IMG/VR virus record: IMGVR_UViG_3300024999_000297
Span: 1-29,678 of that record
Length of the DNA stretch: 29,678 bases
Source: a virus
Direction: 5' to 3' (one strand)
Part shown: piece by piece, positions 1 to 7,383 of the stretch
Position numbering within the stretch: position 1 is the first letter of the stretch
Layout: each line of letters begins with the position of its first letter
Program-made: the position numbers and the translations under genes
The notes under the pieces: generated by a model
Told to the model about the DNA's origin: nothing
Database searches by the model: none
What the model saw: only the letters and a program-made list of their open reading frames with translations

Positions 1-1
1 A

Positions 2-151
2 TTTATTGAAGAATGCGCAGTTGAAACCAAGAGCGACTACGAAAGGACCGGGGATGAATGGCGACAAGGCCGAGCTTCCGCGTATGAGCAGTCGGCCAAA
101 TGGATCAACGAGAAATTTGACAAATACACAAAGGTAAGCACCCGTCCATAG
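2..151 (+). CDS. C-terminal fragment of an unidentified protein (runs off left edge)
   Basis: An open frame enters from the left edge and stops with TAG at 149-151, giving about 49 residues that are charged and helix-like (ending KWINEKFDKYTKVSTRP). I do not recognise the family. The composition looks like real coding sequence and it lies on the same strand as the recombinase that follows about 90 bp later. The intervening 152-242 holds only an AT-rich leader and the recombinase ribosome binding site. It could be the last host or neighbouring-element gene before the recombinase. Confidence is limited because the start is outside the window. Confidence 0.4.
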   Translation, partial: FIEECAVETKSDYERTGDEWRQGRASAYEQSAKWINEKFDKYTKVSTRP

Positions 152-242
152 CTTGCCGGCCGAACGAGTGCTTATCACAACGCCGAAGCGTCACGGTTAT
201 TATACCATGGCGCTCCAATTTAATTAAGAGGAGCGAATAGAG

Positions 243-1245
243 ATGTCAACCCAAATACTTAGCTCTACCGCCCAAGTACTTCTTGAGCAGGTGGTGAGCG
301 CCATTTCTTGCCCCAATACGGACAAGCTCGAACTCCAAGAAACATTGACAGCAATCCTTTCTCAGTACGACATTAAGCCCGCTTTGGTTCCGCAAGGTCA
401 TCCAGACTTGCAGCAAAAGATCAAGCTCTTCCTGGCTGGAAAGAAACTTGAAGGCCTAGCCATATCCACTCTTGAAGGATATGGGTTAGAATTTAGGATC
501 TTTTCGGAGCGAGTTCAAAAAGCTACAAACGAGATTACTACAGCCGATATCCGTATTTATATGAGCGAATTCGATTATCTCAAGACATCATCACTATCGA
601 AAAAACTATTGGCTTGCCAACGAAAAGGTAATTGACTGTGACCCAACCAAGCAAATCAAGCCGCCGAAAAAAGAGCAGCGATCCCCCAAATCCTTGACGA
701 TCGAAGAGTTGGAGATGATTCGAGAGGCGTGCGAGACTCCTAGGGAGAGGGCGTTAATAGAAGTTCTCTACGCGACTGGAGGCCGTTTGTCCGAAATACA
801 AAAAATGGGCCGTGAGGACATAGACTATCAGGCAATGTCGGTTTTGGTCGTCGGCAAAGGCAACAAGGAGAGGCCTGTATATTTTAGTTTTAAAGCCATG
901 TATCATTTGAAAAAATACCTCAAGTTAAGGACTGACTCCGTTAGCGCACTATTCGTCACAGTGAGAAAACCTTATCGAAGGCTGTCAGACCGTGGCATAC
1001 AAAGAGAAATTAAGAACATTGCCCAACGGTCAGAGGTTGTCAAAAATGTACATCCACATATATTTCGGCATACCTTCGCAACACTTATGTTGAACAACGG
1101 AGCGGACCTGGTAGCGGTTCAAGGGCTTCTCGGCCACGTGGATCCGGCCACAACTCAAATCTATGCGACCATGACAGACGAAAAACGTAAGCAATCGCAT
1201 AAGCAATTTCTAGTGCAGGAAACACCTGCTCTTTACACAGCATAA
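243..1245 (+). pseudogene. Xer-like tyrosine recombinase, broken by a small deletion/frameshift
   Basis: The first part (243-635, ATG preceded by AAGAGGAGCG) encodes an N-terminal SAM-like core-binding domain. It runs through SSLSKKL, then changes frame and stops. The +1-shifted frame is open from about 601 and continues the family pattern (YWLANEKVIDCDPTK... IKPPKK), then gives a complete catalytic domain. Numbering from the TTG at 694, this has R31 (GGRLSE), the lysine of GKGNKER, H122-x-x-R125, H148 and nucleophile Y157. Intact relatives carry roughly eight more residues (like SVLKSFF) between SKKL and WLAN, so I infer a deletion of about 20-odd bases near 600-608 that also shifted the frame. 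The catalytic half might still be made from TTG 694, but a full recombinase cannot. It is of the XerC/D-like kind found in multicopy elements, rather than a typical large phage integrase. An intrinsic terminator follows directly. Confidence 0.8.
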
Positions 1246-1266
1246 ACGCCTTTCGGGCGTTTTTTT
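1245..1266 (+). terminator. Intrinsic terminator after the recombinase
   Basis: AACGCC and GGCGTT form a 6-bp stem around TTTCG, followed by a run of T. It starts at the last base of the recombinase stop codon, so it ends the plus-strand transcript. Confidence 0.85.
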
Positions 1267-1273
1267 ATGCCCT

Positions 1274-1330
1274 CAAATTGGCAAGCGCTTGCGATTTTCA
1301 ATTTGAAATTGCTGCGCATAATGCGTCAAA
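1274..1330. repeat. Cluster of palindromes and a repeat copy downstream of the recombinase
   Basis: GCAAGCGCTTGC (1281-1292) is a perfect 12-bp palindrome flanked by CAAATTG (1274-1280) and CAATTTG (1299-1305). CAATTTGAAATTG (1299-1311) is a second dyad. CTGCGCATAATGCGTCAAA (1312-1330) resembles the segment at 2069-2097, which carries an extra 9-10 bases. Dyads of this sort beside a tyrosine recombinase are candidate binding or crossover sites. That role is inferred. Confidence 0.5.
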
Positions 1331-1396
1331 CCTAGATCATATCTACAAACCAGTGGTATCAAGGCTTTCAGCGTATTTTCGAGGCTTAGTATTTGA

Positions 1397-1411
1397 TTAT
1401 GCGACATAACT
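1397..1411. repeat. Left bracket repeat TTATGCGACATAACT of the RHH cassette
   Basis: This 15-bp sequence ends directly against the stop codon of the 130-aa gene. It matches 2057-2070 (TTATGCGCATAACT) except for one inserted A, so the two-gene module lies between two near-identical, dyad-symmetric sites. A recombinase target is the simplest explanation, inferred from position and symmetry. Confidence 0.6.
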
Positions 1412-1804
1412 TTATAGGCTAAGAACTATGCTTTTTTTGATTTTCTCTTGATGTTTAAGAAAGTTTTCGTATATTTTCCCGCTCATTTTCATTGATGCTT
1501 TCTGATCAGGATGATCAGGGTGGTGATTACCTAAATATTCTTCTGGGGACTTCTTTTTGGCATAGAATCGACCTTCATAGGAAGACTTTGTGAGTCTCGA
1601 TACTACATCATCCTTTTCCTTATCTGTACCGTATCCTGTGAGTCTCTTTATGTCTTGATCTGCAAAGAAAAGTAAATCATTTGCCATCAAACAAGCGAGC
1701 CTTACTTCCTCGTAATCTGGTTTTAATCCATCTTTTAAATCAATAATTATATCCATATAGCTTCTCGCGGTAATCCCCTCGCTTTCTTTCAAAAGTAAAG
1801 ACAC
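1412..1804 (-). CDS. Unknown 130-aa protein paired with an RHH protein
   Basis: I do not recognise this family. The protein begins with GTG at 1804 and is hydrophilic and lysine-rich. Its central part reads LACLMANDLLFFADQDIKRL and the C-terminal third contains the segment YLGNHHPDHPDQKAS. There is no signal peptide or membrane segment and no obvious RelE, PIN, HEPN or Fic motif. It lies 14 bases downstream of the ribbon-helix-helix gene on the same strand, so they should be one transcript. The start codon sits in the 3' arm of a small hairpin (CACCC/GGGTG in the DNA at 1802-1815), which would favour translation coupled to the upstream gene. Antitoxin-first order with a small partner resembles a toxin-antitoxin module, but this is inference from arrangement only. 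Confidence 0.7.
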   Translation of the reverse strand: MSLLLKESEGITARSYMDIIIDLKDGLKPDYEEVRLACLMANDLLFFADQDIKRLTGYGTDKEKDDVVSRLTKSSYEGRFYAKKKSPEEYLGNHHPDHPDQKASMKMSGKIYENFLKHQEKIKKSIVLSL

Positions 1805-1818
1805 CCCGTAGGGTGCCG

Positions 1819-2001
1819 TTACCTTTTCTTCTTGGCCGCTTTCTCAACTTCCGCTTCTTTCTCTTCTTCGATAAACTCTTTCATTTTTGCGTTCACCCAT
1901 GGAGAAACTCGAATTCCCTTCTTGCCCGCATAATCACAAAATTCCTCGTAGATACCCGGTTCAATTGTGATGTTTAAAGATTTCCTCACCAACATAACCA
2001 C
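1819..2001 (-). CDS. Ribbon-helix-helix (CopG/MetJ-like) DNA-binding protein, possible antitoxin
   Basis: This small protein carries a ribbon-helix-helix pattern. A short strand (RKSLNITIEPG) is followed by helix IYEEFCDYAGKKG, the turn IRVSP and helix WVNAKMKEFIEEE. It ends with a charged EK-rich tail and KKKR. RHH proteins dimerise and place the paired N-terminal strands in the DNA major groove, and many are autoregulating antitoxins. The first start is GTG at 2001. ATG 1995 or GTG 1989 are equally possible because a GGGGGGTGG ribosome binding site lies close upstream. An extended -10 promoter lies just upstream, and a perfect 16-bp palindrome at 2055-2070 could be its operator instead of, or as well as, a recombination site. 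It heads a two-gene unit with the 130-aa protein. Confidence 0.75.
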   Translation of the reverse strand: MVMLVRKSLNITIEPGIYEEFCDYAGKKGIRVSPWVNAKMKEFIEEEKEAEVEKAAKKKR

Positions 2002-2015
2002 CCCCCAATAAGGTG

Positions 2016-2026
2016 ATTATATACCA
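2016..2026 (-). promoter_or_regulatory. Extended -10 promoter of the RHH cassette
   Basis: On the minus strand the sequence reads TGGTATATAAT, an extended -10 element, 15-25 bases before the RHH start codons. No good -35 is present at 17 bp, as is common for extended -10 promoters. Confidence 0.5.
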
Positions 2027-2054
2027 AATAGTGGGGCTTTGGTTGCTTGCAAAT

Positions 2055-2070
2055 AGTTATGCGCATAACT
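2055..2070. repeat. Right bracket repeat: perfect palindrome AGTTATGCGCATAACT
   Basis: A perfect 16-bp palindrome upstream of the RHH promoter. Its inner 14 bp match the left bracket repeat at 1397-1411 with one base inserted there. It can be read as the second recombination site of the cassette or as an RHH operator. Confidence 0.65.
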
Positions 2071-2097
2071 GCGCACTAATGAGGATAATGAGTCAAA
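2069..2097. repeat. Imperfect copy of the 1312-1330 repeat
   Basis: CTGCGCACTAATGAG followed by GATAATGAGTCAAA aligns with CTGCGCATAATGCGTCAAA at 1312-1330. The extra bases here look like a short tandem duplication of TAATGAG. It directly follows the palindrome and precedes the end of the fibre gene. Confidence 0.45.
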
Positions 2098-2103
2098 TAC
2101 GAC

Positions 2104-4035
2104 TTAAACCTCAAACACACCTAAGCACCAAATGTTGCCGTTAGCATTGGTATAATTATCTGGACTTACTGTAAGACTACTACTATTTCTCTCAAAATAT
2201 ATTTTCATGTCCGTGATTGGTGATGGTACCAATGCCCCAACATAATCTCTGAAATATACTTCCGTAGTTGTCGAACCAAGTGAACCAAGATTAGTCACCA
2301 ATACACCTGTTCTGCTGGAAACGGAACCTTTTATACCTGTAATAGCACTATGGGTTATAGTTAACACACCATTGCTAAACGATACTCCGCTTACACCTTC
2401 TGCACTAGATGTTACCCAGTCAGTACCATTGTAATAAATATAGCCTCCCATTGACTTATTTTGATATAGATTAATTAAAGCCGTTTCAACACCAACGCTA
2501 CCACCCATGAACATGAAATCAGATGCCATTGTTTCGTCTGGACATGCAACAAAGGAAACAACTTTTAAAGCAGTAAAATTGTAGGTAATTGTTATTTTGG
2601 AATTATCGTTTGCTACACTTGCCACGTTTATGGCATCATGATCACCTGTTATTTGTTTCCAGCCTGTTCCGTCATTACGAATTACACACGCAACAACTTT
2701 GATAGTTTTACCATCTTCACCTACAACATTTTGAAATATTCCGTCAATAGGTGGATAAATAGAACTTTTACTTATCAAATATTTATCAACTGGACTATAG
2801 GTTCTACGCACTGACAATATTGAGATTAAAGTAGCATCAAATAACAAGACCATATACGCTACACTTGCTGGCACGGTATATTCGGGGGAATATGAGTCTA
2901 TAGCTGGTATAGCACTAACAAATGTAAAATTTGAATCAAGGTATACCCCTCTCGCACTTAATGCAGAGGGCAAAGTTGTTCCTGGCAACCAGTTTTCCAC
3001 TAGATATTTTTCACCTGGAACAACAGGTAATGGTCCAAGTGAGTGATATGACGCACTACTGATTATTGCTGCTGATCCATTAATATACATATAGTCTAGT
3101 ATTATTGATGAATCAATTCTTGATCTTATATTTTCAACAAATGGGCTGTCACTACGTTTAATTGCATTTGCGTTTAACCATACATCCTCAAGTGTATTAC
3201 CGATATGCACCTTTGTAGCATCTTGAAAAATTAAGATATTATCAATTTCTGTCATTAGAAAATTTAGTTTCAAAGTTACGACATTAGCGGGAGCTTTTAG
3301 TGTGTATTTAGTTTTTGCTGTGTTAAGACCATAATTAGTTCCAAGGAACAAATTGGATATATATACGCCACCGCCATCGAACCATGCTCCCTCTTGATTA
3401 GTACCGATATTATTTAATACAAATATAAATTCTCCTTGTGTGACGGTCAGTGAAATATAACCATACAACGCATTAACTGTTTCTACCCCAGTTGTTTTAT
3501 TAATATATTTACCTGTCACCGCATCTGCTTTCACAAAAAGATTGTACGAGGTCAAAGTATTAGGAATTTCAGAATTTGTCTTTATTGGGGTGATGCTTCC
3601 GTCCGCAGGAACAGTTCCTTGATAGACCCATCCTTGCACCCATGCAGAGTCATTCCATTTATATACATAAGTATCTTCAAGATTTAATTTTACATATGCA
3701 TCACCAGTGGGATAAGCAGCTTGGATGGCTGTTAAATTTGCAAAGTCTTCAGGTGTACCATCAGCCATCAATGCGATTTGAGCATCTACGTAAGTCGTCG
3801 GTGCTTTTAGTGCAAGTGCTGTCGTATTATCTGCCAACTGCGCAGCAAGGGCAGCGTTTAATTGTTTACCTTGTTTTGCAGATAACACCTTATCGGCATC
3901 ATCTGTTGTCAAATTATCTACAATATCTGTCTTGGCAACCTTTGCTGCTAAGGGACCTTCCAAATAATTATCAATTTCCGCTTTGGGAATTGCATCTACG
4001 ATGATCGGAGTTGGGGTTAAGTCACTATATCCCAT
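2104..4035 (-). CDS. Large tail fibre / receptor-binding-type protein
   Basis: A 643-aa protein, last in the tail module in transcription order. Near the N-terminus (about residues 38-65) it carries the pattern VDNLTTDDADKVLSAKQG with a following alanine-rich helix, a motif shared by many phage tail fibres and thought to form a trimeric coiled coil. The rest is rich in G, S, T, N and V with short beta-strand patterns. It contains carbohydrate-binding-like stretches such as VVPGEKYLVENW, repeated T-G-K-Y-type blocks and a beta-rich C-terminus. There is no enzymatic motif. ATG 4035 is preceded by AGGAGG. A receptor-binding role is inferred from position (distal end of the tail operon) and composition. 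The gene abuts the recombinase/RHH segment at its 3' end. Confidence 0.75.
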   Translation of the reverse strand: MGYSDLTPTPIIVDAIPKAEIDNYLEGPLAAKVAKTDIVDNLTTDDADKVLSAKQGKQLNAALAAQLADNTTALALKAPTTYVDAQIALMADGTPEDFANLTAIQAAYPTGDAYVKLNLEDTYVYKWNDSAWVQGWVYQGTVPADGSITPIKTNSEIPNTLTSYNLFVKADAVTGKYINKTTGVETVNALYGYISLTVTQGEFIFVLNNIGTNQEGAWFDGGGVYISNLFLGTNYGLNTAKTKYTLKAPANVVTLKLNFLMTEIDNILIFQDATKVHIGNTLEDVWLNANAIKRSDSPFVENIRSRIDSSIILDYMYINGSAAIISSASYHSLGPLPVVPGEKYLVENWLPGTTLPSALSARGVYLDSNFTFVSAIPAIDSYSPEYTVPASVAYMVLLFDATLISILSVRRTYSPVDKYLISKSSIYPPIDGIFQNVVGEDGKTIKVVACVIRNDGTGWKQITGDHDAINVASVANDNSKITITYNFTALKVVSFVACPDETMASDFMFMGGSVGVETALINLYQNKSMGGYIYYNGTDWVTSSAEGVSGVSFSNGVLTITHSAITGIKGSVSSRTGVLVTNLGSLGSTTTEVYFRDYVGALVPSPITDMKIYFERNSSSLTVSPDNYTNANGNIWCLGVFEV

Positions 4036-4052
4036 TTAATTCAAACCTCCTC

Positions 4053-4727
4053 TTATTCATATCTTGTGACGATGTAAGTTATTGCCCCGGTTATGGTTAC
4101 GATAGGGCTTGGTGTACCACCCACAATTGTAGTAATCACCTTATTGGGTGGGACGGTTATACTAATGCCGTTTACAACAAAAACACCTATGTTACTCATA
4201 TCTGTGTTATAAATTTCAATGCAATATATATTTTCAAAAAACGTCAATACTCCTAACACTGCATCGGCATCAGTAAGTTGTTCAACTAAAGTTTGGTTTG
4301 GTAAGCCGCCAACTATTGTAGCGTTAACGCTTCCTATGAGATTGCTTCCTGATGGAATGGATGGTAATGCTGTAATTCCTACTGTACCTATTTGGTTTGT
4401 CCCGGCAGGAAGTTGGTCAACTATTTTCTTTATGCCTGACGTATCATTAATAGCTGTTAGTAACGACTCTAACCCATCTACATACGATATCAACACATCC
4501 TGCTTCGCTTCGGTAGATGGTGCCGCTATCAACTTCGCTAAAATAGCCGCCAAGGTTGTCTGTGTGGCAAAATCCTTCGCTATCAAAACATCTTGCTTTG
4601 CGCTTGTCGACGCTCCACTAGGTAGTGAGCTATCAACCACTGATGACTCAACCTTTATCTTAGAGTTTCCTTCGTTAAATATTTTCTGCCATATATCCCC
4701 AATGCTCCACCATTTTGAATTAGCCAA
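4053..4727 (-). CDS. Structural tail protein with AKQD and PAGxNxIGxV repeats
   Basis: A 224-aa protein beginning MANSKWWSIGDIWQKIF (TTG 4727, with GAGGA seven bases upstream). It contains two STxAKQDVLI blocks (around residues 41 and 72) joined by a helical linker. These are followed by two copies of the pattern L/I-P-A/S-G-x-N-x-I-G-x-V (around 104 and 122), and then a beta-rich C-terminal domain ending ITGAITYIVTRYE. These blocks recur in phage virion surface proteins, and the PAGxNxIGxV motif also occurs in the capsid-associated protein at 19171-19836. There is no enzymatic signature. The position between two fibre-like genes supports a tail or baseplate accessory role. Confidence 0.65.
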   Translation of the reverse strand: MANSKWWSIGDIWQKIFNEGNSKIKVESSVVDSSLPSGASTSAKQDVLIAKDFATQTTLAAILAKLIAAPSTEAKQDVLISYVDGLESLLTAINDTSGIKKIVDQLPAGTNQIGTVGITALPSIPSGSNLIGSVNATIVGGLPNQTLVEQLTDADAVLGVLTFFENIYCIEIYNTDMSNIGVFVVNGISITVPPNKVITTIVGGTPSPIVTITGAITYIVTRYE

Positions 4728-4744
4728 CTTTTATTCCTCTTTTC

Positions 4745-5125
4745 CTAGCTAACATAAAGCGATACTGATGCTTTTAAGATTTGTCCGTCACCAGCAGTTA
4801 CCGTAAAGTTAACAAAGTACGTTCCATGATCATCTGGAACAGTAACCAATGCCGATACTATATCCCCTGAAACGGTCGCCGCCTGTTCGGTTAAAATCGT
4901 ATAACCAAACGCATTCATAATGTTCCATGTTGCAGAAGCATTTCCCGGAAGAGAGATATTCGATTCGATTGATACTGTAAGGACTTCACCAACTTTAGCC
5001 AGCAAGATATCACCCGCCTTGAAATAATAAATCCTTGGTAATTCTTTAAACCAAGGATTGAAAAATGGTGCTATTTGATTGTCGAAATATCCATTTAGGA
5101 TTAGATAAGATTGTGGAGCGTTCAT
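4745..5125 (-). CDS. Small beta-rich tail protein, Ig-like domain
   Basis: A 126-aa protein whose C-terminal 85 residues look like one Ig-like or BppU-like domain. It has alternating strands with EVLTVSIESNISLPG, a conserved tryptophan (ATWNIMNA), and the late strands HGTYFVNFTVTAGDG and KASVSLYVS. The N-terminal 40 residues (NGYFDNQIAPFFNPWFKELP) may be an anchoring segment. The start ATG 5125 lies just after the upstream gene's stop and is preceded by TTAGGTGG. Such domains commonly decorate phage tails and bind surfaces weakly. The function here is inferred from context. Confidence 0.6.
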   Translation of the reverse strand: MNAPQSYLILNGYFDNQIAPFFNPWFKELPRIYYFKAGDILLAKVGEVLTVSIESNISLPGNASATWNIMNAFGYTILTEQAATVSGDIVSALVTVPDDHGTYFVNFTVTAGDGQILKASVSLYVS

Positions 5126-5127
5126 AC

Positions 5128-5427
5128 TTAACCACCTAAAATCTGACCGCTAATATTTTGAGCGAAACCAGTGATTTGGATAACTTTTAATTCTACTATC
5201 TGACCAGATGTTACAATGAAATCCTTATCAGCTAAATAGGCGGTCGGATATTCACTTGATGTCCTCGACTCATATTTTTTAGTTCCATTTACATAAAGCC
5301 GGACAATAGCCGGAATATCGCATGATGCATTGTATCCAATTACATGCCTTGCCCCATCACTTGTCCATGAGCAAACCGTACCTTCGACACCCGTATTGAC
5401 TGACACGTCAAATCCACTCGCAAGCAT
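5128..5427 (-). CDS. Small hypothetical tail-module protein
   Basis: A 99-aa protein with no recognised family. The sequence is beta-rich (VSVNTGVEGTVCSWTSDGARHVIGYNA, IVRLYVNGTKKYESRT) and ends in a glycine-rich tail (NISGQILGG). The start ATG 5427 has AAAGGA upstream, and the stop is two bases from the next gene's ATG, so the two are translated from one message. It is probably a small structural or baseplate accessory protein, inferred only from its position. Confidence 0.6.
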   Translation of the reverse strand: MLASGFDVSVNTGVEGTVCSWTSDGARHVIGYNASCDIPAIVRLYVNGTKKYESRTSSEYPTAYLADKDFIVTSGQIVELKVIQITGFAQNISGQILGG

Positions 5428-5441
5428 AAGATCATTCCTTT

Positions 5442-6281
5442 CTATTTGTGTACATAATTAAGGTCTACCCATGTCTTAAGTAAGACTACTTGGTCATCCG
5501 TATAAGTATTAGAGGTCGTAACTGCACTATTTGCCGTAGAGATTGCTGTATACGAATTCGTTAGCGCATCATTAGCTATTGCAGTGAGCTCACTTATTTC
5601 CGTAGAAAAGTAATCTTTCTCAGCATATTCTAAAGCATTTATTAACGCTGCCCTAGAATCATAAAAGGAGATAAATGCAGTATTTAGGTCGTTACGGATA
5701 ATTGACGATGTTTGAGTTAAATCAGTTAAACTTGGCGCAAGATAATTATTGAGGTTGTTATAAGCAACAACATAACTGTCATAGGCAGACGTAACAGGGA
5801 TTGATGAATACAAAGTCACTCGAACGTCAATGTTAACCACTTTTTCAGAAACGATTAAATCCAATCTTGGCTTCAGGATCTTCACCTTTTCTTCACCCGT
5901 AACCTTATCTCTATTCGCTATATCTGAAAGGATAGAAAGTGTCGTAGTAGCGTCTGCCTGAGCATTATTCGCCAAGTTGATTGCGCTAGTAGCGTTTGTA
6001 TCCATAACAAACTTTGATGATACTCCCCGGTCTACGTATTTTAAGGATTGATTTCCGTTAGGGTACTTAACCCAAACATTATTGCCTACCGACAATGTTA
6101 GGCCCCTTGGATTATTGCAGGGAACGGCAACATTCGAGTCGTTGATATACACAGTTAAGGGTGAAACACTTGCCACTATGGCGTGATCTTCAAGCAATAA
6201 GTTTGTTTTTAGTAATCCAGAAAATAGACTCCTAATACGTCGATCAATTATTGACAATATTTCCCTCGCTACGTCCTGCAC
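5442..6281 (-). CDS. Baseplate/tail-tip protein with OB-like N-terminus and coiled-coil spike region
   Basis: A 279-aa protein. Residues 30-90 (VSPLTVYINDSNVAVPCNNPRGLTLSVGNNVWVKYP as a pattern of strands) resemble the small OB-like domain of phage baseplate and spike proteins. Residues 118-240 contain NRDKVTGEEKVKILKPRLD and two similar helical blocks. This is the all-helical module found in J-like and Tal tail-tip proteins (the DNKLTPxEK type), followed by alanine/serine/threonine coiled coil to the end. The start is GTG 6281, with GAGGTAATAAT overlapping the end of the upstream gene. It probably sits between the tail hub and the fibres. There is no catalytic motif. Confidence 0.6.
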   Translation of the reverse strand: MQDVAREILSIIDRRIRSLFSGLLKTNLLLEDHAIVASVSPLTVYINDSNVAVPCNNPRGLTLSVGNNVWVKYPNGNQSLKYVDRGVSSKFVMDTNATSAINLANNAQADATTTLSILSDIANRDKVTGEEKVKILKPRLDLIVSEKVVNIDVRVTLYSSIPVTSAYDSYVVAYNNLNNYLAPSLTDLTQTSSIIRNDLNTAFISFYDSRAALINALEYAEKDYFSTEISELTAIANDALTNSYTAISTANSAVTTSNTYTDDQVVLLKTWVDLNYVHK

Positions 6282-6285
6282 ATTA

Positions 6286-7383
6286 TTACCTCACCCTCCA
6301 AACCTCAAGCGTCATATCCGTTCCATCTAGTGATTCAGATATTCGTTGTATTTCATGGTTCCCAATTGCTCCCGTAGATTCGTCGTTCAAGGAAATTACC
6401 TCGTCATCTTCATGACTGGGATTCGGGACAATCTTAAGAGTCACCCTGTCATCGGCTTTTAACCCTTGCGTTAGCTCGAATTTAGCCCTATCAACGCATT
6501 GCTCATCTGAGTAAAGTTCATTCGCTGTAATATTCTTAGCCTTTTGTCCGATGCCAAGGGGTGGATTAGCAACATAAGTAGGCGAATCAATGTTATCATC
6601 TCGAGCTACCCCCTTATATGTTTTACCTGATTCAGTAGCCCCGACAACCTTCACGTAGTTGAAAATCTTAGACCAGCCAGGATTTCTTCGAATGTCCGTG
6701 ATCAAATTTCGATAAGCGACTCCATAGTCCCATGCAACTATTTTTTCAAGAGCGTCAATAATCGGATGCCCTGTAAATACGCCATACTGGTCATAGGACA
6801 CTTCGTAGCTCATTATCAGTGCCAACTCTTTCACTAAGTCGGCAACCGTGCCGCCAGCGTCCTTAGTTATCGTATACGGAGCCATTATTCCCATCTGAAG
6901 TAAATTGAACTTCGTTTCTCCGTATAATTGCAACAACGACTTCATGGCCGTAATGATATCTGTACCAGCGGGTATTTGGTATGTGTCGGCCAATACCCCG
7001 CCCATTTTACCGTCAATCAGAGCCCACTTATCAGAGCCGTTAATCGTAATAGATTGTCCCTCGGAAGAATTAATTGCTTCAGGATCGCCAAGAACAAATA
7101 CCCCCTTTTGGTAGAGGAATTCATTTCCAAGAACATTTATCCCAGTCCATAATCTATACTTCGCTTTCATATTGACGATTGAGCCGTATGGAACAAATTG
7201 AGATAAATTATTGATAAGGGAAATAGAAGAAGTCCTCTTAATATCAGAGGACTTTTCGAATGTAATGTTGCCATCGTTTTCGTAACTTGTATAATCAGCA
7301 ATAACGTTTTCTTCCCAATCCAGCCATTCTATTTTACTCACAGCATGGCGAACTTTGTAAAGAAGGGCATCCTTTAAATCCAC
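6286..7383 (-). CDS. Tail hub / baseplate protein (gp27-like, DUF5048-type)
   Basis: A 365-aa protein with the layout of gp27-like tail hub proteins. An N-terminal strand-rich part (KIEWLDWEENVIADYTSYENDG, then SISLINN) gives way to a central domain with IPAGTDIITAMKSLL and VADLVKELALIMSYEVSYDQYGVF. The end has the typical IGNHEIQRISESLDGTDMTLEVWRV, as in late-control-D or Siphovirus Gp37-like proteins. It would form the ring joining the tail tube to the tip. GTG 7383 follows GGAGGCGTTGCC, and the first 10 bases overlap the upstream gene, which indicates coupled translation. The hub fold is an inference from pattern and position after the distal tail protein. Confidence 0.65.
   Translation of the reverse strand: MDLKDALLYKVRHAVSKIEWLDWEENVIADYTSYENDGNITFEKSSDIKRTSSISLINNLSQFVPYGSIVNMKAKYRLWTGINVLGNEFLYQKGVFVLGDPEAINSSEGQSITINGSDKWALIDGKMGGVLADTYQIPAGTDIITAMKSLLQLYGETKFNLLQMGIMAPYTITKDAGGTVADLVKELALIMSYEVSYDQYGVFTGHPIIDALEKIVAWDYGVAYRNLITDIRRNPGWSKIFNYVKVVGATESGKTYKGVARDDNIDSPTYVANPPLGIGQKAKNITANELYSDEQCVDRAKFELTQGLKADDRVTLKIVPNPSHEDDEVISLNDESTGAIGNHEIQRISESLDGTDMTLEVWRVR

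Noticed and set aside
2055-2070. Canonical dif site for chromosomal XerCD
   Set aside because: The palindrome lacks the 28-bp two-arm organisation and sequence of Firmicutes dif, so it is treated as an element-specific repeat or operator.
4219-4752. Plus-strand open frame of 177 codons over the 224-aa tail gene
   Set aside because: Shadow of the repeated AKQD/PAG coding region; composition is that of an antisense frame.
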